Below are positions 1 to 11,165 of a stretch of DNA of 64,000 bases, piece after piece (within the stretch, counting starts at the first letter, position 1; the number at the start of each line of letters is the position of its first letter). A model generated the notes under the pieces. It was given only the letters and a program-made list of their open reading frames with translations. It had not been told where the DNA came from and did not search any database. The position numbers and the translations under genes were made by a program. This stretch comes from Ophioderma brevispina. Its lineage: Eukaryota; Echinodermata; Ophiuroidea; Amphilepidida; Ophiodermatidae. The DNA lies in the NCBI GenBank assembly GCA_023653785.1, contig JAMKCH010012495.1, forward strand, positions 124,001 to 188,000. The letters run 5' to 3'.

Positions 1-244
1 GGTAGATGCGAGCGTCGACTTACCGCTTTCTGCTTATCCTATGAGCCGTATCCGACATGTAGCTGTGTATTTGTTTGTGTTCATGCAAACTAGATTTTAG
101 TGGAAAGAAAAAAACGTGAACAAACGTTTTGTTGACATCTAGACTTTATATGAAGAAATAAGGCGAAGGTGTGTAACAGCTGGTGCGTTTGCACAAAGTC
201 TACATAGTGAGTAAAGAGGACATGAGGATATTCCAGAAAGAAGT

Positions 245-400
245 CCGGATTTTTTTTTAAACAAATTTGATTTTCAATATGAATGACTTCGTTTTTAGCT
301 TAGTTATTTCACACAATGATTAGTATATGACAAGCATTATGTATATGATAAATCACGATTTGTTTGAAGAATTGCGTGCACCCTCATCAGGAAACTCTGA
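245..400. repeat. Dispersed repeat, partner at 59955-60120
   Basis: This stretch aligns by eye with 59955-60120 in the same orientation. Shared landmarks are a TCCGGA-type start, GACTTCG-TTTTAGCTTAG, a TTATTTCAC block, TGATTAGTATATG and CCCTC-TCAGGAA. The two copies part at about 400, where a family B foldback fragment begins here and unrelated DNA follows in the other copy. The element class is unknown. Confidence 0.6.
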
Positions 401-906
401 ATCTCTAGGTGATCGTTTTCATCCTTTCTGGTCATTTAGCGAAAACAATGCTAAGGTAAAACAACCTTCAACGGAGGTTCGGGTTAGGCCGTAAAATTTT
501 GAAGGGTCGGGGGGGTTGCACCCAAGGATATTTTATGTTGCATTTTGAAAAATAATTTTTTATTTTTTTGTCACAGATGACTCTAAAACTCTAGGATTTA
601 TGTTAACTAGCCAATTGCCATCATTTAGAGCTGAAAACCGCATGAAAATCCGATATTCCTACCATTTTTAGCGCAAAATTGGATTTTCGCATATTTTCTG
701 TGGAAAATGCCAATTTTTACTTTTTTTAAAAAATCAAAATGGACATAATAGGTATGCTGGTACTTAATTTGTTATCAATGGGAAGAGAAGGACATAAGTA
801 TCATGGTATCATAAGCATACGGTGCTTTATAACGAATTCTCGGAGGGGGAATGGGAACCACCCCCTTGGTAAACCGTGTTACAAAAAAGGCTTGGTAAGA
901 CGAGGG
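401..906 (-). mobile_element. Foldback DNA element, family B, reversed and 5'-truncated
   Basis: It matches the better copy at 26606-27206 in opposite orientation. Shared blocks are the GGTGATCGTTTTCATCCTTTC segment, the AGCTGAAAACCGCATGAAAATC block, the GGGAACCACCCCCTTGGTAAACCG block and the terminus GGTAAGACGAGGG. A TTAA follows directly at 907-910, as expected for the target site. The other terminus is missing. No transposase coding is visible. Confidence 0.7.
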
Positions 907-930
907 TTAACGTCTCTAGAGGAAAATGAC

Positions 931-964
<34 letters not shown>

Positions 965-1919
965 ACTTATAAAGCGCCTTTTACAAAGTAGGCAAAGCGC
1001 TGACGGGAAAAAGGCACGAAAATACAAAGAGCAGGAGAAAGATGGACTTAAGAAGACTTTTCAAGGCAGATAAACTATCAAGACCACGGATGTTGGTAGG
1101 TAATTCATTCAAAAGGCGAGGCCCAGCAATAGAAAAGGCACGATCACCAGCTTTCTTTTTGGAACGAGGAATGCCAGAGATTGCAGAATTTGAGCGAAGT
1201 GTATAAGTTAACTTATGGTACGAGTGAAAAATATGAAGGACAGGTAATCGGGAGATTTGAAATGCAACAGCTTAAAGTCTGAAGGAGTATTTGCAATTTG
1301 GTATACTGTAATTGATTGGTAACCAATGGAGGAGTCCAGAGGCGGAGCGACATGAGTGCGACTGGGGTGCTTGAAAATGAGGCGAGCTGATTTTATCTGA
1401 AGAACTGAAGACGGTTTTTTAAATATTTCATTTTCAATACCATACATGAGAGAGTGCAATAATCTAAATGCTTGATAAAAATGAGAGTGACGGACAATGT
1501 GTGAAATGTCTACGTTCCAAAGATATTTCCGGATCCGATGTAGATTATACAGCTGCCAGTTTATAGAACGAGAAACTGGCGATATGGTCAGCCATATTCA
1601 TGGAGTGGATAAAAAATAACAACCTAGATTGCGGATTGAAGGGGAGGAGGGGATTTCCTGTTCACAAGAGAAGAGTAAGATGTTGTAGCGAGTGTTAATG
1701 GTTAGGAGAGGAAGCGACAAAAAAACTCCGTTTTTGGCTTCATTTAGTTTCATCATATAGCATCACGACGAAGATCCACTCACACCTTGGGATAATTAAA
1801 TAAAGACACAAATATGCAGTTCCCCATGACAGGTTGGATCAAAATTGTTAGATCTGAACATCAACAGCATCGATGGTGCGTATTTGAGATGATGGTGATT
1901 GATAATCTGGCCAACTCTA

Positions 1920-2497
1920 CGAGTATATATGTAAAGCCTTGGGGTCAACAACCGAAGCCTGGGGGGACTCCATAGAGGAGGTCTTTATTATCAGAAAAAT
2001 CCCCATTTATGTTAACTTTGCAAGTTATATCCTCAAGGTATGTTGAAACCAATTCTGAGGCATTACCCGTCAGGGACCAAAGTCACCAGCAAGCGTTCCA
2101 AAAGGAACGTGATCCAAGTATCAAAAGCGGCTGAGAGATCGAACACAGAAGGAAAACAGCTTGCTGGTTATCAATTGCCATCAGGATATCGTTTTGGACA
2201 CAGGTGAGCGAGTATAATATGTAAAAGCCTGGGGTCCAACAACAGAGCACTGGGGGACTCCATAGAGAAGGTCTTTATCATCAGAAAAATCCCCATTTAT
2301 GTTAACTTTGCAAGTTCTACCCTCAAGGTATGTTTGAAACCAATTCTGAGCATTACCCGTCAGACCAAAGTCACCAGCAAGCCGTTCCAAAAGGATACCG
2401 TGATCCACGGTATCAAAAGCGGCTGAGAGATCTAACATCAGAAGGAAAACAGCTTGCTGGTTATCAATTGCCCTCAGGATATCGTTTTGGACACAGG
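1920..2497 (-). pseudogene. Reverse transcriptase fragment, tandemly duplicated
   Basis: The minus-strand reading at 2438-2181 contains LDLSAAFDTVDHGILLERL, the conserved RT block carrying the first catalytic aspartate, and GVPQCSVVGP, a degraded form of the GVPQGSVLGP turn. The segment at about 2210-2497 is repeated directly at about 1920-2209 with more frameshifts: both contain the TCCCCATTTATGTTAACTTTG and CAAAAGCGGCTGAGAGATC blocks. The downstream catalytic FADD-type motif was not found in frame. This is a non-functional remnant within the LINE. Confidence 0.8.
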
Positions 2498-2530
2498 TGA
2501 GTGCAATCTCTGTGCTACTGCACTCACCTG
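2494..2530. repeat. Short perfect hairpin
   Basis: CAGGTGAGTGCA at 2494-2505 is matched perfectly by its reverse complement at 2519-2530, with a 13-base loop. It sits at the edge of the duplicated RT fragment and may mark a rearrangement point. Confidence 0.7.
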
Positions 2531-3054
2531 ACGATCACAGCATTTTCCCCCAAAACAAGGCATGGATCCGCTCCGTGAACAAAAATGCAGGTAAGAGACG
2601 TTAGAGATAAAAAAAAATACAGTCATGCAAAAATATCAATTTTGAAAAATCTTAAGGGCACTCTCTTTAAAAATGGCATGAGCAGCAAGCCATGAGCCAT
2701 GCAACTTTTTTCCAAATGTGCCAGAGTCTCTTTTAAACTGGGCTGAGCAACAAGCTTTTTAAGGCCATAGAATAGAAAAGCATGTTCGTTCTAAAGAAAG
2801 GTCTGTTTCTTGCCAATACCAGACATTTTAAGCCTACGTATCCGAAATTGTATTAAAAAGAACATGACCGACATATCTACAGCGGTCAATTTCTATTATC
2901 GAAAGTCGGCTTTAAATATAATTAATTCGTGTTTTTTTTGGGGGGGAGTTTGAAAAAGTACACCATTTTAGAAAAGTGTCATTCAACTAATGCAGTAGCT
3001 ATATATCTGTTGGAATCGTAGCAATTCTCTTAAATGAGTTGATAAAAGCTCAAT
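2531..3054. other. No gene recognised
   Basis: AT-rich sequence with a T-run followed by a G-run near 2933-2947. No supported coding or RNA gene. Confidence 0.5.
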
Positions 3055-3592
3055 CTTTTAATAAATAAATAAATGTGATGCAAATGGAAAATACACAATA
3101 TTTGGCACATATCTTCAAAATCATAGTATTCCTACATTTGTTTTTACTGTATTGCTAGTTGTAATTAAACTTTAAACAAGAACGCTATGACTCTCAATGA
3201 TGGACTACGTTGGTTGAAATCTGAAAATTAAAATTATTGACAAAACAAAGTAGAAGAAAATTTACATTGGTGTTAAAATTAAAATCGTGTCCAAATTGTG
3301 GTTTAGGTTATACATGTATCCCAGCCACAACGTGAAAATCCCAGTGGTAAAATGATAACATTTATTGTCCCTTAAACTAGTTTGTGTTCCTTTCTTACAT
3401 TTTAGACGGCATAATACTGTCGATTGTCCGGAACATACGTTGTCGTCTAATACATAGGTTTATAAAGAATTTAAGTGCATGGGAATGCAACTGAAACTTC
3501 CCTAGGGTAAAGATTGTAAGTGACGGAAAATGAAATTGTGGTTTCAAGAACACGGCAGATGTAATATAAGTATGGCAACGATATGGCATACT
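3055..3592. repeat. Tandem duplication, copy 1 (empty of transposon)
   Basis: This segment of about 535 bp is nearly identical to 3619-5232 once the insertion 3874-4955 is removed. Both copies begin around AATAAATAAATAAATGTGATG and end at CGATATGGCATACTA. A run of about 22 adenines (3593-3614) separates them. Only a handful of substitutions are visible, so the duplication is young. Confidence 0.9.
3311..3318. other. Candidate Tc1-type excision footprint TACATGTA
   Basis: At exactly the position where copy 2 of the duplication reads TA-[element]-TA, copy 1 reads TACATGTA. The element begins CAG and ends CTG, so CA and TG are its terminal two bases on each side. Tc1-family excision is known to leave two terminal bases per side between the duplicated TAs. 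A never-occupied site would have a single TA. Confidence 0.75.
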
Positions 3593-3618
3593 AAAAAAAA
3601 AAAAAAAAAAAAAATCTG

Positions 3619-5232
3619 TTAATAAATAAATAAATGTGATGCAAATGGAAAATACACAATATTTGGCACATATCTTCAAAATCATAGTATTCCTACATTT
3701 GTTTATACTGTATTGCTAGTTGTAATTAAACTTTAAACAAGAGCGCTATGACTCTCAATGATGGACTACGTTGGTTGAAATCTGAAAATTCAAATTATTG
3801 ACAAAACAAAGTAGAAGAAAATTTACATTGGTGTTAAAATTAAAATCGTGTCCAAATTGTGGTTTAGGTTATACAGACTGTCCCAATAAAAACTACACAA
3901 TCAAACTAAAAATTATGAAAAATATAAACTGTGCATTTTGGCCAGATATTTTGCCTTTATTTGTTAGACAAGATCCTAAGCTAAATCCTCGTTTTATTCC
4001 ATTCGATTTGATGGACCCTAAGCGGAGATATCGTCAGTTGAACACAAAGGATAAAATACCACTTGGGCCAGTTTCACCTGAAGGTTCAAGAAACTAACGG
4101 TATAAGGCGTGTAGCATCATTGTGGAATTAAATCATTTTCAAACAAAAGAATATTGTACAGATCAGAGTGAATGTATTATCATGCATTGAACTAATCAAT
4201 ATATTATTTTTCAGTGAAAGCACCAGAAATTATTATGTTGTGGGTGAAATGAGGGACTCACTCTCAGGGGGAAAATAATCATGAAATTCTTGGAAATTTG
4301 GGGAATTTGACTGCTGAAACTAATGTAACAGTCTACAAGTCTGTTGAGGGACAAATGTGTGGACAACGCTCTAATGTGGAGGGGCAATTTAACCTTCCCC
4401 GATTCCCCACTGCCTCCAAGATGCCAGGGAGGAATATGATGAAGAAAGCAGTGTGCAACAAAGAGCAATAAATGAAAGGATGGTTGTGTTCAAAGGTCTC
4501 GGTTTACTTTCAACAAGGGTGTTTTTATGGTTTTACCTTCTGCTGAAACCTGGAGTAAAGCTGAGACAACAAGACTGTTTGGAATTGAATTTACTAATGC
4601 TACATGCATTTATTAGTAATTGCGACATTATAAAGTTATAAATTATGTTATAATACAAGAAGCAGCACTTTATACCTACTTTTTATTTTAGTTTTCAATA
4701 AAGAATGTCTTGAAGATGATTTTCAATGGCAACTTTGATGATATCAGGATAGCCGAAACTGGCCCAACAGGTTTTTCAACTGTCTCAGATAATTAGCCAT
4801 AACTCCTGAACCAGACCCCCAAATTACACCAACTAAAAATCTCATGAAAGTTGGAACACTCCTAAAAAAGAATCAGCAAAACTCCAGTTGAGATGAACTT
4901 AAATTTTGGCCAAAAAAATTAATCTTTGATTGTATATTTTTTTTGGGACAGTCTGTATCCCAGCCACAACGTGAAAATCCCAATGGTAAAATGATAACAT
5001 TTATTGTTCCTTAAACTAGTTTGTGTTCCTTTCTTACATTTTAGACGGCATAATACTGTCGATTGTCCGGAACATACGTTGTCGTCAAATACATAGGTTT
5101 ATAAAGAATTTAAGTGCATGGGAATGCAACTGAAACTTCCCTAGGGTAAAGATTGTAAGTGACGGAAAATGAAATTGTGGTTTCAAGAACACGGCAGATG
5201 TAATATAAGTATGGCAACGATATGGCATACTA
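3619..5232. repeat. Tandem duplication, copy 2 (carries transposon)
   Basis: Second copy of the 3055-3592 segment, interrupted at 3874-4955 by a Tc1/mariner-like element. Outside the insertion it matches copy 1 almost base for base, including the GTTTAGGTTA block left of the insertion and the TCCCAGCCACAACG block right of it. Confidence 0.9.
3874..4955. mobile_element. Tc1/mariner-like non-autonomous element, TA target duplication
   Basis: The element is 1082 bp, flanked by TA at 3872-3873 and 4956-4957. The left end reads CAGACTGTCCCAATAAAAAC. The right end, reverse-complemented, reads CAGACTGTCCCAAAAAAAAT. Similarity between the ends recurs about 220 bp inside (a GGGCCAGTTTC block in both), so the inverted repeats are long and imperfect. 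No transposase catalytic motif was recognised; the short reading frame that starts in the flank and runs into it is chance. Length and end structure resemble the element at 55227-56273. Confidence 0.85.
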
Positions 5233-8200
5233 TCAGCAGTTCAAGAAATTCAAGGTTTTTTGTACTTTATTAAGTAGACCAACAATGCGAGTTATCTAGG
5301 TGCGAGAGTAAACGCCATTTTCTTTCCTGTGAATTTTATCATATTATTCCTTGTTTAATTTACAAGAATAGATAAATAATAATGGGAATAAAATCTTAAT
5401 AATTTGTCTTAATTATTGATCTTTTGGACTGGCACTCCCTTTGCTGGAGGGAGGTTACACAAATACAAAAAGAAAATATGAGTCTGTGCAAAATATATCG
5501 GTAAGTTGAAAAAAACTGGCAAAATATAGGTTTGTGGTTCCCTAGGAACCCCTTGGTCCATTAAGGGTTAAGGCAAGAGTTTCATTGCTGATTTGACAAA
5601 GACGTTAGTCTAACAGTGTAATTCATATGCTTCTCATTCTTCAATTTCATTTCACATATTAAAAACAAATGGGATTTATATTTCTCCTAGGAAGAGCAGA
5701 ACTGTCTTTTCAATAGTGTTTCAGTCAAGTTGGAAGGTCGTCGCCATATCTCTGCTCTTCCTGTCTTCATAATCGTCTGCATGCGATCAAACGATAAAAA
5801 AACAATTTCCATGCGGATAGGAAAAAATTGCACTTAATCACTGCTAGTTATGGCTTGTGAACTTTTTCTCGCTTGCTATGGCGTCATATGATATGTTATG
5901 ATGTTTGTGGAGCGTTCGTCTAGTGTTTGCTCTTTAACTTCGTGGGCAGGACCACTTTTTCATTAGTTGTTCTAACACGTACGTCACGAGGTATTGACCA
6001 TACGATTATATCGATGCAACCAACAGTCACGTTTTGCCTTTGTCGTTCAACTCTTGCTTGCCATGTCCACAGTCAGTTTAATTAACGTTTGTTCACGGTT
6101 TTTGCATTTTCATCCCGCAAAATAGCAAGTAATTGAAAAATGAAAAAGTAGAAATAATCGAAGAACCACAGAAGCTTTCCCAATCTTTCATAGTATGCTT
6201 TTGGCGGAAGTCCGGGTCTATAGCGATCGCTAAATGCAAGCAATGTATTTGACTTCATTGAGATTAAAAAACGACGTACATGTTTGTACATTAAGTTCAA
6301 ACATGTTTTAGGTAGTTTAAATTAAACGATAGAAGGGGCAACTTGGCATGTTTGTTTCCTTTCATAATTAATTGTAGGACTGTCGTGAATAGTTCCGTAA
6401 ATGTTACGTATTTCCTTAAATTAACACGGAGGGGGGTAAAAACCGCAAACTTGCCTGCTTTCGTAATCGCCTCTATAGAAAACCATACTTAATTTGCTGT
6501 CGTGCACGACAGAAAATACTAAATGATCGTCTTATTACACAAAAGGCGGTGTGTGATCAATACATGTTAAGCATTCCAATTGAAAAAGTAGGTTAAAAAT
6601 GGCGGGGAGTTTTAGAATGGAATGTCCTCGTGTCTCGTTAACTATTGCGTAGCTCGCTAGCGTCTTTCAGCACTGTTTTATTTGAACTGAGTCTAACGAG
6701 GAATCAATTTAAAAGTTAATAACCAGGGGAATGCACCATGCAAAAATCTGATTCGTGGACATGTCTGTGGTTCATATAATACAATGTTTATCTGTCTTCT
6801 GTTGTCTCTTTCTCACTGTCTCCGTCTCTGTCTGTCGTGATAACTGAGCGTTAAACTTGTGTGGGACTTATTTCTTATGTATTCCTTATTCCGATCATAA
6901 TTCGTGGGTCTCTGTGCTACTTGTGTGTCTAGCTTTAACAAAAGAAAAATACAGACAAGTTACCCGCGTTAACTTGTCTGTCTCTTTCTATTTGTCTAAG
7001 CCTCTCTATCTCTTTCTCTTGTTCTTCTTAGTTTCTTTCGGGGTGGATTAGTTGATATGATATTGCACCCCGCAGCGGACCAAGAAAATCATTGAAGTCC
7101 TACACTAGTGTCTAACAGAGACCCGATAACTACTAGGATAGGTCTCCTTTTCCTGCTCCAACACACATAGAAGAAAAGCTTTCATCTTTACATTATTTAA
7201 ATAATAGGGTGTTCATTTGTAAAAAAAGAGTAGTAACTAATATAATTGTTCGTTGTAAGCGTCACTTCTCTGCCACCACAACAGGCAATTGGTGGTGACA
7301 TGACTGAGCATTTCATCAAATTGAAAACATTGCAGTCATCAGCTGTACATGGACCATATGATATGTACTAATATAATATCACTAATCCACCGTTACTTGT
7401 CTAGCGATCAATACTACAAGCCCGAAGTGCGCGTACAATGTCTGAATGGTTTTGTGTTAAAGACAGATAGAAACAAGTAGATTCTAGCAAGAATGTCGTA
7501 ACTTACATGTTCCGTGGCAAGAAATCTCCTGTAACTATTGTCGTCTTAATGTTTTACAGGATGTGAATAATTCAATTGTGTTTTTCCTTATGGCGCAGCC
7601 ATAGAAGATTTACTCCTGAATTGACAAAAACCCAATGCAGTGGTACAAAGTTCTTAATTGTATGATACACCCCCATCTATTGTTTAAATGCAGCTGATAC
7701 TGGCTATTGAGTTCAAGAGTCTCATTTCCAGGGCCATGGTCAGTGATTTAAAATACCCACGTGAATGTTCACTGGTGATAGTGACATGCCCTGCTTGCAC
7801 TAAATGACACTAGTCCTCCCCACTTTTGTATGTAACAGTTTTTCTGATTGGTTGGGTCAGTTTTGCCAATTGCTTGACATGATTTCCTGTATAATGACTT
7901 CTATAGCTAATTTATAACAATAATACTCCCATTTATAGATATACAATTTGTGCTTCACAATTACATTGTTTGTTTATGTATATTTTAACACGATAGCATA
8001 GAACTAATTCATTAAGCAACTATATTTCAAGTGTGGTAAACAGGCACACTTTGTAACAGCAATGTATGGTAGATATTACTACACATAGTGAATTGTCTGT
8101 AATTGCATTATTCTTGCATTGACACGATGTTCCTCATTTAATGAAAATCCTTTAAAAGGAGAGGGTGCCCAAGATTGAGTCTATGTTTTGGTTGTTCTGT

Positions 8201-10052
8201 GGGGTTGGGAAATACTTATGTAAGAAAGAAACAGTAGACACATCTCAATTAATCGGAAGTTTTATTGCAATTTGCTTAGTACACAGTCAATTTTAAAATA
8301 ATATATCTTTATTTAGGTGAAATTGAATTCTTGTTTTTCACATAAAGGTTTCTCATTAGATTGATGCCTGGCATCAGTATTCATTTTAAACCTGAATTGC
8401 TGTGTACCTGTAGCTGTGTACATGTAAATATTTTCAAAACTAAATTTGTTACAAAACTCTATTTATTGGTTTCATTTCGCAAATTAGTGCACTAAGATGC
8501 AGAAGATTGTCCTTTTTAAGACTCGTCTTGTTTAGTTGTGAATTCAGTACGTGTCCATTTCTTATGTTTGAATGTTTTCGATACACGGGATCCCTTATGT
8601 TATCTTAATGCATCAAATTTTCCCAAGCTTTGTCATATTACTAGTCCGTCATGTCTTTACAAATGAACGGTGATTGGTTTGGGTTTCGCTTCATTACTCT
8701 TTTAAAAGCATGAAAGACTTGTATAAGGTTCCAAATGTCAACTCGGTTCTTTGCCAGACTACCTTTCGTAAATCACGTTACACACCTCTGATTGTAGGTA
8801 ACTAAGTCCAACAGACGATGTGAAAGAGAGTTATATCATCATCATCTCTTTAAGTAACGACGTCAATGAACGCAATTTATTTGAATTCAGTATGCATGAT
8901 GTCTTCACATTATTATCAATCTAAATGGTGTTCAACTGATTGCTATTATCATTTTCGGTGTCGTTTTCAACTGTAATTAACACGTCTGCAACTTCGCATA
9001 TTAGATTCCTTGTATTTTACTCACATTATGTATAAACAAGACAAGGCTTCTTAAACCAATGGGTTAAAAACGTGTTTTCGTAATGCAATTACTAAAACAC
9101 GCTTGCGTATATCGAGTAAATATTAAAAAATAAAATAAAACTCATATTTATTCAAAAAATGCTCAATCATATATTTGGGATCCAACTCTGTGAATGTGGG
9201 GGAATTTGCGGGGAGATAAGAGGGTGAATTAAGCACATGGATTGCAATTTAATTCACGTCAATTTGTGTTTTGAATGCCCACAGTATTTTGACCTTTTAG
9301 GATGAAAAGGGTATAGTGTGTCAGAGTCTCAGCGTTAGTTACCCGCTAACACCCGCAAGAAGCTCAAGGTCATTCTGAGTAAAAGGTATACCAGGTTTTA
9401 CCATGTTAAGATTTTGTGATAATGATATTATGGTAGAGGAGACCTTAGTAGACGGGTGCGAAAGAAGTGAGCTAGAGAGAAATAGATTGAGATAGAGAGA
9501 GGATAGAGTAGGGAGTCGAAGCGGGAGAGTGAGGGAGAGAGCTTTGTTTTTTACGAAATAATGCGCAATACAGTACTGTGCTTTATTCCGTCATCCATTA
9601 ATAGTCTGGCTATTGTTTCAGTAAAACTGATTCAATTTTAACACCAATAATACAAAGGTACGATTGTTTCAAATCGAAAAAAAATAACACCATAGTCGTA
9701 TTCGCCGTTGATACGTTTCTTCCTTTGAGTTTTGGACCTATTCATACTTCGGAGGGGGTCAACTACTCTACGGGAAAGGAAGAATTCAAATGCAGTGCCA
9801 CACGATTATCTGGGAGGACAAGCAAGTCATTAACAACTCACTCACCTCACGGATACCTTTCATCCATGTATTGAAACGCACTATAGTGTAATTTTCAGTC
9901 GTAAATTGCTCACAATAACACGATTAACAGAAGTTCCTGCTCCTCATTGAATTTTTCACCTCCGCAGAATGGTACGGGTCACATGATCCAGGAGTGCAAG
10001 GTTTTGGAGTGTATATATTATAATAGGCTGGTTTGATATTGATATGATCGGT
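5233..10052. other. Long stretch without a recognised gene
   Basis: AT-rich sequence. No open frame here resembles a known protein, and there is no good tRNA or rRNA. Minor features are a CT-rich stretch near 6795-6840 and a purine-rich tract at about 9460-9541 (GAGA-type). It could be intron or intergenic DNA upstream of the exon at 13522; the missing 5' exon of that receptor is not visible here. Confidence 0.5.
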
Positions 10053-10091
10053 GCGCATGGCTACAGAGCGCATAGCTCTGTAGCCATGGCG
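10053..10091. repeat. GC-rich hairpin
   Basis: ATGGCTACAGAG at 10057-10068 pairs perfectly with CTCTGTAGCCAT at 10076-10087 around a 7-base loop. Flanking GCGC bases extend the stem with one bulge. It is an isolated, strong stem-loop in AT-rich DNA, with no gene next to it. Confidence 0.75.
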
Positions 10092-10809
10092 CGTATTTTC
10101 AAGGGTATTATGTTTGCTAGAGATTACTTTTTCAGGGGAAGTTTCTGGAGTTTTGAGTTAAGCACAGGTACAATTTAACATAAGCATGATTGATTGAACT
10201 TTAATAGCAGTGATGATGAAAACAGTGGCAACGGACGTGGGCCTGGTGCCTAACTGTTGATTAATTTAAGCACACTTACAAATTTACTGATTATTACACT
10301 GCGTGGGCCTATCCTTGTATGGCTTTTCGATAATTTACAGTTTGAAGTGGTGTTCACGGACTTGGTGTTATGACGTATGATAATACTTCAGATGACTTGA
10401 ATGCTGAAAAAATCTGAAAATTGTATTGTCCATATTCTTTTGAGTAAAGAATAGATTTGCAAAATTTTCTGAAATTAGAACATTCCCTGAAGTGGCATCT
10501 CTGATGGTGATACTAATAGCTTTGACTGGTTGTATGATAAATAAAGAGCAAAGATTGACTACCAACCTAGTCCTAATACCCAGGCTCATGTGATTTTTCC
10601 GTATTTTCTTCGGTCATTGTGTAGTCGCTTGTGTAGGGTTGCAATACAATGCCTGAATTAGAAAGGTCCACTAGTCGGTCTATACGAAACCCAGCTAAGA
10701 AGGCAATTATGAAAGGAGCCCCTTTTTGAATTGCTCCAGTTCAACTGCTTTATGAACTTGAACATGTTGAAAAACAATTTAAGATTAGCTTACCCCGATG
10801 CTGGTACCT

Positions 10810-11165
10810 GGAGATGCCAAAAGTCCGTCATTTGAAAAAGTACCACACTAGACTTGAACTGCGCATTTGGAAAAATAGTCTTTACTACGCCTTCAAATGC
10901 AGTGCATTTAAAATAGTTCTTTACTACAGAAACACAACGTATTAGTCTCAATCGTGATCGATTACGCATGGTAAGGGACGATGCACAAAAGTACGTCATG
11001 AAAGTACACACCTATGACTTGAAACGGCATTGAAAAAAATAGTCTTTACTACGCCTCAAAGGCATTGGCAAATAGTCTTTACTAGCCTTCAAATGCATTG
11101 AAAATAGTCTTTAATACAGAACCACACGTAAAGTCTCATATCTTGATCGATTACGCTCAGCTGTG
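10810..11165. repeat. Tandem duplication of about 180 bp with inner subrepeats
   Basis: Two units, about 10810-10985 and 10986-11165, share AAAGT-CGTCAT, AATAGTCTTTACTACGCC, AATGCATT, CAGAA-CACA and TTGATCGATTACGC-type blocks in the same order. AATAGTCTTTACTA also recurs inside each unit. No coding is evident. Confidence 0.75.

Larger units (their letters stand above)
932..2530 (-). mobile_element. Decayed non-LTR retrotransposon (LINE) with ATT-repeat tail
   Basis: This is a minus-strand LINE remnant, probably of the Jockey/CR1/L2/Rex1 assemblage. Read on the minus strand it runs from reverse-transcriptase fragments (about 2500 to 1920), through a post-RT segment (about 1459 to 1208, with an SARLIF block resembling the region downstream of RT in CR1-type elements), to a 3' region next to a GCGCTTT motif and an (ATT)n tail at 932-961. 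The reading frame is broken many times, so it cannot be active. The 5' half (endonuclease) is absent. The clade is inferred from motif memory. Confidence 0.75.

Noticed and set aside
3798..4097. Plus-strand open frame of about 99 codons
   Set aside because: It starts in the duplicated flank and runs across the end of the Tc1-like element, with no recognisable domain; a chance frame.
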